From assembly GCA_964245075.1 (NCBI GenBank), contig CAXTLC010000058.1, positions 1-31,247 of the forward strand: a stretch of DNA of 31,247 bases, in the 5' to 3' direction. The notes under the pieces are model-generated. The model worked only from the letters and a program-made list of their open reading frames with translations. It was not told the DNA's origin and ran no database searches. Source of the stretch: LMUY01 sp964245075 (GTDB lineage Bacteria; Pseudomonadota; Alphaproteobacteria; Acetobacterales; Acetobacteraceae). Positions 8,198 through 16,200 of the stretch are shown here, one piece after another; within the stretch, counting starts at the first letter, position 1, and every line of letters starts with the position of its first letter. A program made the position numbers and the translations under genes.

Positions 8198-9057
8198 CGA
8201 ATCAGGGCGGGGACGGCAAACCGCGCCGTGATCCAGAGCTTCTGCCATCTCGGCAAGGTGGCCGGCCGGTCCAGCCTGGCCCAGCCGCGCGCCTCCAACT
8301 GGTCCAGCAGCGCCGCGTAGGTCGCCCCCATCAGCCGGGCCGGCCGCATCGCGCGCTTGTCGCACCCGGCCATCGCCGCGTGGGCCAGGCGGAAACGGCG
8401 ACGCGCTTCCGCCAAGGTGCGCTCGCACACGGCGGGCAGGCCGGGCGAGGCGAGCGCCGCCGCCGGGTGGTGCGGCACCCCGGCCTCGTCCAGCCATTCC
8501 CGCGGCAGATACAGCCGGTCGCGCGCCGCGTCCTCCGCCATGTCCCGCAGGATGTTGGTCAGTTGCAGGGCGCGGCCGAGCGAGAAGGCGACCTCGTCCG
8601 CCCGCGGCGAGGCATCCCCGAAGACGCGGACCGACAAGCGGCCGACCGCGGCGGCCACCCGGTCGCAATACAGGTCCAGGGTGGCGAGGTCGGGAGCGGC
8701 GATCACGGTCTCGGCGTCCATCTGCATGCCGTCGATGACGGACAGGAAGTCTTCCCGCCGCAGATCGTAGCGCCGCACCGCCGCTACCAGGGCCCGGGTG
8801 ACGGCATCCGAGCCTTGCCCGGCATAAACGCCGTCGATCCGGTCCCGCCACTCGGCCAATCCGGCACGCTTGGCCTCGGGCGGCGCCGGCTCGTCCGCGA
8901 CGTCGTCCACCAGGCGGCAGAAGGCGTAGATGGCGTACATCGCCATGCGCCGGTCCGGCGGCAGGATGCGCATGCCGCGGTAGAACGAGGTCCCCGCCCG
9001 CCGCACGACCGCTTCCACCGCTTCGGCATCGACGTCCGAGATGTTCAGCACCGTCAC
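8194..9057 (-). CDS. hpnD: Presqualene diphosphate synthase
   Basis: HpnD joins two FPP molecules to make presqualene diphosphate. This squalene/phytoene-synthase family protein has both aspartate-rich regions, CRLVDDVADEP and LTNILRDMAEDAARDRLYLP, and the SFYRGMRILPPDRR opening typical of HpnD. The N-terminus is uncertain. I take the GTG at 9057 (287 aa), with a GTG at 9051 also possible. A longer TTG start at 9120 would run through the hairpin of the hpnC-hpnD gap and is unlikely. It overlaps hpnE by 4 nt (ATGA). Confidence 0.93.
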   Translation of the reverse strand: MTVLNISDVDAEAVEAVVRRAGTSFYRGMRILPPDRRMAMYAIYAFCRLVDDVADEPAPPEAKRAGLAEWRDRIDGVYAGQGSDAVTRALVAAVRRYDLRREDFLSVIDGMQMDAETVIAAPDLATLDLYCDRVAAAVGRLSVRVFGDASPRADEVAFSLGRALQLTNILRDMAEDAARDRLYLPREWLDEAGVPHHPAAALASPGLPAVCERTLAEARRRFRLAHAAMAGCDKRAMRPARLMGATYAALLDQLEARGWARLDRPATLPRWQKLWITARFAVPALIR

Positions 9058-9104
9058 GCCACCCCGTCCGGTTCGCGCCCACCGCCATGGCAAAACCCGG
9101 CCCG

Positions 9105-9141
9105 CTTCCCCCTTTCCCAAAGGGAGAAGGCCTTGGGGAAG
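9105..9141. repeat. Nested inverted repeat (REP-like) in the hpnC-hpnD gap
   Basis: CTTCCCC (9105-9111) pairs with GGGGAAG (9135-9141). Nested within is CCCTTT-CCC-AAAGGG (9110-9124), an alternative perfect 6-bp stem. This sits in the only long gap (106 nt) of an otherwise tightly packed operon. It resembles dispersed GC-rich palindromes of proteobacterial genomes. It has no U-tract, so it is not a classical terminator; RNA processing or differential expression across the operon is possible. Confidence 0.5.
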
Positions 9142-9163
9142 GCTGAACTGGCCGAACGCGCGA

Positions 9164-9994
9164 TCATGCGAACCGCGGCAGGGCGCGCAACACGCTGGCG
9201 ATCACGTCGCCGCGGCGCAGCCTCACGCGCCCGGCCAGCGGGTCCTCGCGGCCCAGGCGGCGGGCCAGGCGGCGGGCCAGGCCGGCGATCACCTCGGTTT
9301 CCACCCGCAGCCGCCGGTCCCGCACCTGGCCGGGCAGGGATGCGGCCACCCGGTTCAGTGCCGCCGTTTCCGTCAGCAGCCGGTCCAGCACGGCGCGCAA
9401 GGCCGGCGAAGCGGCATCGTCCCGCACGGCGTCCGTGTCCGTCCCGGCCTGCGCCAGCATGTCCTGCGGGATGTAGCAGCGGTCCAGCGTCCGCAGGTCC
9501 GCCGCGCAATCCTGCAAGTGGTTCAGCACTTGCAGCGCGGCGCACAGCGCGTCGGACGCCGGATGGGTGTCGGTCCCCTCCCCGTGCAGGTCCAGCACGT
9601 GGCGGCCGACTGGCATGGCGGACAGGCGGCAATACCCCATCAACTCGCCCCAATCGGCATAGCGGCGCTTGGTCGCGTCCTGCCGAAAAGCGTCGAGCAG
9701 GTCGAGCGAGTGCCGCGGCGAGACCCCGGTTTCCGCCAGGCTGCCGCGCAGCCGGGCGGCGCTGGGCGAGCCTCCCGCCGCCTCGCCGGTCAGCACGGCG
9801 CCCATCACGTCCAGCCGCCGGAGCTTCTCGGCCGGCGGCTGCGCCGGGTCGTCGGCGATGTCGTCGGCGTTGCGGGCGAAGTCGTAGAAGGCGTGGACGT
9901 GCGGGCGCAGCGCCGGATGGATCAGGCGGGAGCCGACCGGAAAGTTCTCGTCCGTGCGGCCCTTGCCGGACGGCGCCTCGACGGTCGCGCTCAC
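9164..9994 (-). CDS. hpnC: Hydroxysqualene synthase
   Basis: HpnC converts presqualene diphosphate to hydroxysqualene. The protein (276 aa) carries the HpnC-typical DENFPVGSRLIHPALRPHV opening, the first aspartate-rich motif FARNADDIADDP and a second region LNHLQDCAADLRTLDRCYIP. The latter is less acidic than in HpnD, as expected for this paralogue. The frame is open upstream through hpnB, but the GTG at 9994 overlaps the hpnB stop as GTGA and is chosen as the start. hpnC, hpnD and hpnE are consecutive, giving the complete three-enzyme squalene route. Confidence 0.92.
   Translation of the reverse strand: MSATVEAPSGKGRTDENFPVGSRLIHPALRPHVHAFYDFARNADDIADDPAQPPAEKLRRLDVMGAVLTGEAAGGSPSAARLRGSLAETGVSPRHSLDLLDAFRQDATKRRYADWGELMGYCRLSAMPVGRHVLDLHGEGTDTHPASDALCAALQVLNHLQDCAADLRTLDRCYIPQDMLAQAGTDTDAVRDDAASPALRAVLDRLLTETAALNRVAASLPGQVRDRRLRVETEVIAGLARRLARRLGREDPLAGRVRLRRGDVIASVLRALPRFA
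9259..9282. repeat. Two tandem 12-bp units near the 3' end of hpnC
   Basis: GGCGGGCCAGGC occurs twice in tandem, coding for a repeated LARR stretch close to the HpnC C-terminus. The reading frame is kept. Confidence 0.55.
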
Positions 9995-11100
9995 ACGCCC
10001 GCCTCGCCGTACGCCCGGCGCTTCCACACCACGCCGCGCCCGCGATGGTGGTCGGCAGCGGAGCCGACCGTGGCCGCCATGTAGAACACCGCCACGGGCG
10101 CCAGGGCGAGCGCCCAGAGCGGCGACAAGCGGAAGCGCCGCAGGGTGGGCAGGTAGCTGGCCGCCGACCCGGCCCAGGCCGCGGCGCCGGCCCAGCGCGC
10201 CACCCCGCTGCCGAACAGCGCCGCCGCGGGCGGGACGAGCCAGACCAGCACCAGCCCGGCAACCGTTCCGGCCAGCAGCGTCGGCGAGAACCGCAACTGC
10301 ACGTAGGCCGTGCGCGCCACCATGCGCCACACGTCCGCCGCCGCCGGGTAGGGCCGGATCGAGCGCGCCAAGCAGCTGTGGCCAAGCCAGATCGGCCCGC
10401 CCCGCTTGACGGCGGCAGCCAGCGCCACGTCGTCGATCAACGCGCCGCGCACCGCCTCGATCCCGCCGATGCGCTCCAGCGCCGCGCGGCGGACCATCAC
10501 CGTCCCGCCCGCCGCCGCGGCGGTGCGGCGGCGCGGGTCGTTCACGGCGGCGAACGGGTAGAGCAACTGGAAGAAGAACACGAAAGCCGGCACCAGCGCG
10601 CGTTCCGCCGCGCTCTGGCAGTTCAGCTCCACCATCTCGGACACCAGGTCCAGCCCGGTCTGCTGCTTGGCGACCAGGGTGGCGACGTGCGCCGGGTCGT
10701 GCACGATGTCTGCGTCGCACAGCAGCAGGAGCGGCGCGCGTCCGGCCGCGACCCCTTGCGCCACTGCCCACAGCTTGCCGCTCCACCCCGCCGGGCGCGG
10801 CGCCCCCTCGATGACGCGCAGCCGCTCGCATTGCAGGCCGCGTGCGATGGCGCCAGTGCCGTCCGTGCTGCGGTCGTCCACCAGGATGATCCGCAGCGGG
10901 CCGGGATACTCCTGCGCCAGGAGGGAGCGCAGGCAGCGCTCGATGCTGTCCGCCTCGTCCCGCGCCGGCACCACGACGTCCACGGCGGGGGCGCTGGCGG
11001 GAAGCGCTGGCGGCAAGCTCGGCCCGGCGGACCAGAACCGGCCGTGGGCGGCGAGCAGGTAGGCCCACACTGCGAGCGCTAAGACCGCCAGCGCCGTCAT
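9991..11100 (-). CDS. hpnB: Hopanoid-associated glycosyltransferase HpnB
   Basis: This family 2 glycosyltransferase (369 aa) has an N-terminal hydrophobic anchor (residues 2-18) and a GT-A domain starting at VDVVVPARDEADSIERCL. It has IILVDDRSTDGT, a LLLLCDADIVHDP DxD metal site and a DDVALA acceptor motif. Several hydrophobic segments near the C-terminus suggest a membrane protein with a cytosolic catalytic domain. HpnB is conserved in hopanoid loci, but I know of no settled substrate; a sugar transfer to the hopanoid side chain is the usual proposal. The start is the ATG at 11100, overlapping the hpnA stop as ATGA; the open frame further upstream lies over hpnA. Confidence 0.88.
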   Translation of the reverse strand: MTALAVLALAVWAYLLAAHGRFWSAGPSLPPALPASAPAVDVVVPARDEADSIERCLRSLLAQEYPGPLRIILVDDRSTDGTGAIARGLQCERLRVIEGAPRPAGWSGKLWAVAQGVAAGRAPLLLLCDADIVHDPAHVATLVAKQQTGLDLVSEMVELNCQSAAERALVPAFVFFFQLLYPFAAVNDPRRRTAAAAGGTVMVRRAALERIGGIEAVRGALIDDVALAAAVKRGGPIWLGHSCLARSIRPYPAAADVWRMVARTAYVQLRFSPTLLAGTVAGLVLVWLVPPAAALFGSGVARWAGAAAWAGSAASYLPTLRRFRLSPLWALALAPVAVFYMAATVGSAADHHRGRGVVWKRRAYGEAGV

Positions 11101-12125
11101 GCCGCGCCTACCCGGCCCTTGATCGGACCCTTGATCCGACCCTGGGCGCGGAACCAGGCCACCGCGTCCGCGACCGCCTCGCGCGCCGGACGCGACGTGT
11201 AGCCCAGTTCGGCGCGGGCCTTGGCGGAGGAGAAGAACATCTTCTTCTTGGCCATCGCCAGGATGTCCCGGGTGACGATCGGCTCGATCCCCACCGTCCG
11301 CGCCAGCCCCTCGCTGGCCAGGGCGAGCGGGTAAAGCGCTGCGGTCGGCAGCTTGACCCGGGGCGGCCGCCGCCCGGCGGCCTCCGCCACCAGGGCGAGC
11401 AGCGCGCCCAGTTCCATGTCCTCGCCGCCCAGGATGTAGCACTCGCCCACCCGGCCGCGCTCCAGCGCCAGGCAGTGGCCTTCCGCCACGTCGTCCACGT
11501 GCGCCACGTTCAGCCCGGTCCCGACATAGGCCGGCATGCGGCCGGATGCGGTGTCGGCGATCATCTTGCCGGTGGGCGTGGGCTTGATGTCCCGCGGGCC
11601 GACGGGGGCGCTCGGGTTCACCACCACCACCGGCACCCCGTCCCGCGCCAAGGCGAGCACCGCCTGCTCGGCCAGGTACTTGGAGCGCTTGTAGGTGCCG
11701 GTCACCTTCTCCAGCGCGTTGGGCGTCGTTTCGTCGGCAGGCGTGCCGTCGCCGATCAGGCCCAGCGCCGCGACGCTGCTGCAATACACCATCCGCTCGA
11801 CCCCGGCCGCCTGCGCCGCCAGCAGCAGCGCCCGGGAGCCGTCCACGTTGGCGCGGTTCATGGCTTCCGGGTCGGGCACCCAGAGGCGGTAATCCGCCGC
11901 CACGTGCACCAGGTGGCGGCAGCCGGCCACGGCGCGCCCCAAGGAGGCCGGGTCCCTCAGGTCGCCTTCGGCAAGCTCCGCGGGCAAGCCGGCGATGTTG
12001 GAGCGGTCGCTGCCCGGGCGAACCAGCAGCCGCAGGGCGTGACCGCGGGCGAGCAGGGCGCGGGCGACGGCCGATCCGACGAATCCGGTGGCGCCGGTGA
12101 CGAGAGTGGGGGCCTGGTCGGACAC
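11097..12125 (-). CDS. hpnA: Hopanoid-associated NAD-dependent epimerase/dehydratase HpnA
   Basis: This extended short-chain dehydrogenase (342 aa) has the nucleotide-binding motif LVTGATGFVGSAVARAL, an acidic residue pair EGDLRD that normally contacts NAD(P), and the catalytic YKRSK (YxxxK). It belongs to the dihydroflavonol-4-reductase/epimerase-like group always found with hpn genes. Its reaction in hopanoid synthesis is not settled. The frame opens at 12218, but the GTG at 12125 gives the expected N-terminus (VSDQAPTLVTGATG), with AGGGAA about 10 nt upstream. The hydrolase gene ends 11 nt before it. Confidence 0.88.
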   Translation of the reverse strand: MSDQAPTLVTGATGFVGSAVARALLARGHALRLLVRPGSDRSNIAGLPAELAEGDLRDPASLGRAVAGCRHLVHVAADYRLWVPDPEAMNRANVDGSRALLLAAQAAGVERMVYCSSVAALGLIGDGTPADETTPNALEKVTGTYKRSKYLAEQAVLALARDGVPVVVVNPSAPVGPRDIKPTPTGKMIADTASGRMPAYVGTGLNVAHVDDVAEGHCLALERGRVGECYILGGEDMELGALLALVAEAAGRRPPRVKLPTAALYPLALASEGLARTVGIEPIVTRDILAMAKKKMFFSSAKARAELGYTSRPAREAVADAVAWFRAQGRIKGPIKGRVGAA

Positions 12126-12136
12126 GGGCAAATTCC

Positions 12137-13039
12137 CTAACCCAGCCCGGCCCGCCGGTCCAGGGTCAACCCCGCCGCAGGGGTGACCGGTGCGCGGTGC
12201 TGGCCGATGAACCGCCAAACGTCGTCCGCCACCGGCGCGCGCCCGCTGAACAGCGGCGCGAACGCGGTCACGATGCCGATGTGGCCGATGCCCGGGTACA
12301 GCCTGCTTTCCACCGGACCGCCGGACGCGGCGATGCGGGCGGCCAGCGCCGTCGTGTTGCGCGGCCTCACCGTCGTGTCCGCTTCCCCGGCCAGCAGCAG
12401 CATGGGCGGGTTGCGGCCGTCAACGTAGCTGACGGGCTGGGTTGCCGGCCCGTCGCCGACAGTGGCGAACACCGGGATGACGTCCGGGTCGGTGATCGGC
12501 AGGAAATCATACGGCCCGGCGATCCCGACCACCCCGGCCAGCGCCGAGCGGTCCACCCCGGCCGCGGCGAGCAAGGGGGCATCGAGCGCCAGCATCGCCA
12601 CGTTGTAGGCGCCCGCCGAATGACCCACCAGGAACACGGAGCGACTGTCCGCGCCGTACTCGGCGGCATGCGCCATCGCCCAGGCAGTGGCTTGAGCCAG
12701 GTCTTGCAGGAAGGCGGGGAACTGCACCTCCGGATACAGGCGGTAGTCCGGCACCATCACCACCGCGCCCCGCCGGGCGAGGGTGGCGGCGACGAACGGA
12801 TACGTGCCCTTGTTCCCGGCCCGCCAACTGCCGCCGTACACGAACAGCACCAGCGGCAGGCCGTCCGCCGCGCCGTGAGGCCGGTACACGTCCAAACCGT
12901 GCCGTGGGCCGGGCGCGTAGGCGACGTCCCGCGTGATGGACAGCCCGGTGGTCGGGACCGTGCTGTTGAGGAGGTCCGCCGGGGTGCATCCCGCGAGGAA
13001 CGGACATACCAGGACGAGGAACCGGACCAGCCTTCTCAC
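12137..13039 (-). CDS. Alpha/beta hydrolase, predicted lipoprotein, first gene of the hpn operon
   Basis: This is a carboxylesterase-like hydrolase of the BD-FAE/lipase group. With the GTG start at 13039 it has 300 aa and a signal peptide ending in a lipobox (VCPFLAGC, C18), so it is probably anchored in the inner or outer membrane facing the periplasm. YGGSW (68-72) is the oxyanion region. VGHSAGAYN supplies the nucleophile near S141, and GEADTTV and GIGHIG supply the Asp and His. The frame stays open to 13183, but those extra residues look non-coding. The stop is 11 nt before hpnA, suggesting cotranscription. Its substrate is unknown; the hopanoid link is only positional. Confidence 0.78.
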   Translation of the reverse strand: MRRLVRFLVLVCPFLAGCTPADLLNSTVPTTGLSITRDVAYAPGPRHGLDVYRPHGAADGLPLVLFVYGGSWRAGNKGTYPFVAATLARRGAVVMVPDYRLYPEVQFPAFLQDLAQATAWAMAHAAEYGADSRSVFLVGHSAGAYNVAMLALDAPLLAAAGVDRSALAGVVGIAGPYDFLPITDPDVIPVFATVGDGPATQPVSYVDGRNPPMLLLAGEADTTVRPRNTTALAARIAASGGPVESRLYPGIGHIGIVTAFAPLFSGRAPVADDVWRFIGQHRAPVTPAAGLTLDRRAGLG

Positions 13040-13230
13040 AGCCAATCGCAACGAGCCAGGTCTGGTCCGGTTGCGGCCGACGACGAGCAGGGAAGCGTTC
13101 ACGCGAACGCGCCGGGGCAGGCGCCCATCCAGCCGGAGCTGAAGCGGGCGAACCGGCGGTGCGATCCTTCTTGGGATTTCCACGCGGCTGCGCTACACGT
13201 TCAGTCCGGAACTGTACCGATGATTGTCCG

Positions 13231-16200
13231 ATGTCCCGCAAGGATCACCTCGTCTCCGCCCCCACAATGCCTGACCGGGCGGAACAGCGGCGCTTGACGG
13301 TCATCCAGCGGTCCGGCCTGTTCGAGGGCGCCTGGTTCATCGCCCGCAACCCGGACCTGGGCGCCAGCAGCCATGCGGCGCTGGTGCACTGGCACCGCTT
13401 CGGCTGGCGCGAGGGGCGTTGGCCCAACCCGTATTTCGACCCGGCGTACTACGTCGGCCGCAACCCGGATTGCACGGGGGACCCGCTGCTGCACTACATC
13501 AACAGCGGCGAGGCCGCCGGGCGCAGGCCGGTGCCATGGTTCAACCCGGCGTGGTACCGCACCCAGCATGCCGTTCCGGACGGGGAACTGTGCCTGGCGC
13601 ACTACCTGCGCGAACGCCGCACCGGGCGCGTCAGCCCCCTCACCGAGTTCGACAGCGCATTCTACTTGCGAACCAACCCGGACGTGGCCGCCGCCGGCAT
13701 GGACCCGATGGAGCACTACATGGTGCAGGGCTTCGCGGAAGCGCGCGCTCCCTGCCCCGGCTTCGACGCCCGCCGCTGGCCAGGCGCCAAGCTGGACCCG
13801 AACCCGCTGCTGGGCCTGCTGCGCTGGCGCGAGGAAGTTCCGGGGGCCGACGGCGCGCCCAACATCGCCGAGGAGGTTCGCCGCAACACCCGGCCGCATC
13901 CGGAGTTCGAGACGGTGGCGCCGCTGCCGCCCGGCCTGGCGGGCAACGCCTCCGTCAAGCTGCTCGCCTACTACCTGCCGCAATACCACCCGGTGCCGGA
14001 GAACGATGCCGCCTGGGGCCAGGGCTTCACCGAGTGGACCAACCTCGGCCGCGCCCTGCCGCGCTTCGCCGGGCACCTCCAGCCGCGCATCCCGCGTGAC
14101 CTGGGGCACTACCGGCTCGACGGCGGCGACACGCTGCGGCAGCAGGTGGCGCTGGCCCAGGGCGCCGGGCTGCATGGCTTCGTGTTCTATTTCTACTGGT
14201 TCAACGGCCGCCGCCTGATGGACGCGCCGCTGGAGGCGCTGCTGGCCGATCCGGGCGTCAGCATGCCGTTCTGCCTGATGTGGGCGAACGAGAACTGGAC
14301 CCGGCGCTGGGACGGCTCGGACGACCAAGTGCTGGTCAGCCAGGATTACCGCATCCGCGACGAGCCCGCGCTGGTGGCCGAACTGGCCCGGCATTTCGCC
14401 GACCCGCGCTACATCCGCCTGGACGGGCGCCCGCTGCTGATGGTGTACCGCCCCCGGCTGATCCCGGACACCGCTGCCACGGTCAGCCGCTGGCGCCGCC
14501 TGTTCCGCGACGGGAGCGGCGAGGACCCGGTCTTCGTCATGGCGCAGAGCTTCGGCGACGAGGACCCGCGCCCGCACGGCATGGATGCCGCCGTGGAGTT
14601 CCCGCCCCACAAGCTGACCGCCCGCGTGCCCATGGTGAACAGCACCCTGCACGTGCTGGACCCGGCGTTCGACGCGGAGGTGTATGAGTACGCCGCGATC
14701 GCCCGCGCTTCCGTGGAGGAGCCGGCGCCGTCCTACCCGCTGATCAAGACCGCCGTCCCGGGCTGGGACAACGACCCGCGGCGGCAGGGCGCCGGCACCG
14801 TGCTGCACGGCGCCACCCCGGCGCTCTACCAGGCCTGGCTGGAGGATCTGATCCGCTTCGCCACCCGCCACCCGGTGCACGGCGAGCGCATCGTGTGCAT
14901 CAACGCCTGGAACGAGTGGGCAGAAGGCGCCACCCTGGAGCCGGACGTGCACTGGGGCGCCGCGTTCCTCAACGCCACCGCCCGCGCGGCGGGCGGCCTG
15001 GCCGCGCCGGGCGCGCGCACCCGCATCCTGCTGGTTGGCCACGACGCGCTGGCGCACGGGGCGCAGACGCTGCTGCTGCGCCTGGGCCGCTCGCTCCAGG
15101 CCGCCCACGGCGTGGACGTGGCGTTCCTGCTGCTGGGCGGCGGCGCGCTGGAAGCGGAGTACCGCGCGCTGGCGCCCACCACGGTGGCCGCGGACAGGGC
15201 GGAGCTGGACGCCCTGGCCTGGGCCGCCCGGCGCGGCGGCTGCCATGCCGCCATCGTCAACAGCGCCGCCAGCGCCGCGGCGCTTCCCGCCCTGGCGCGG
15301 CACGGCATCCCCTCCGTCCTGCTGGTGCACGAATTGCCGCGCCTGCTGCGGGAACGCGGCCTGCTGGACACGCTGCGGGAAGCGCTCGCCGCCGCCGCCG
15401 CCGTGGTGTTCCCGGCCGAGACGGTCCGTGACCGGTGCTTCGAGGCGCTCGCCGCCGCGCCCGCAACCGCGCCAGGGACGATAATCGTTCTGCCCCAAGG
15501 CATCGAGCCCGCGCCGCCGCCGCCGCCGGCCGCGCGCGCCGCCTTGCGCGCCGCGCTGCACGTGCCGCCGGACGGCATCCTGGCGCTCGGCATGGGCTAT
15601 GCCGACTTGCGCAAGGGGTTTGACTTGTTCCTGCAAGTCTGGCGCGCGTCGCGGGACGCCGCCGTCCCCGTGTGCCTGGCCTGGGCCGGCGGGATCGACC
15701 CGGCCATGCAGGGCTACCTGGGGGCCGAGATCGCCGCGGCGGAAGCCACCGGGACATTCCGTTTCCTGGGCCAGCGGGAAGACGCCGCCGCCCTGCTCGC
15801 CGCCGCCGACGTGCTCCTGCTCACCTCGCGGGAGGACCCGCTGCCGTCCGTGGTGCTGGAAGCGGTGGCGGCCGGCACGCCGACCGTAGCCTTCGCCGAC
15901 ACCGGCGGCGTGCCGGAGTTGCTGACACGGTTCGGCGCCGGGCGGTGCGTGCCGCTCGGCGACACGGCGGCGATGGCGCGCACCGCGGTGCAGCTGGCGC
16001 AGGCTGGGACGCCGGCGTGCCGCGAGGCCCTGGCCGAGGCGGGGCGGCGCGCCTTCCGCATGGACGGCTACAGCGCGCAGTTGCTGCGGCTGGCGCGGCC
16101 CGGGCTGCTGCCGGTGTCCGTCGTCGTGCCGAGCTGCGACTACGGCCGCTTCATGGAAGCGCGGCTCGCCAGCATCTTCCGCCAATCCTACCCGGTGGCG

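Noticed and set aside
9105..9141. Rho-independent terminator in the hpnC-hpnD gap
   Set aside because: Stems are present but there is no run of T on the transcribed side, and the downstream hpn genes are needed for the same pathway.
8380..11082. A 900-codon plus-strand frame across hpnB, hpnC and hpnD
   Set aside because: These three genes are clear on the minus strand; the frame is a composition shadow.
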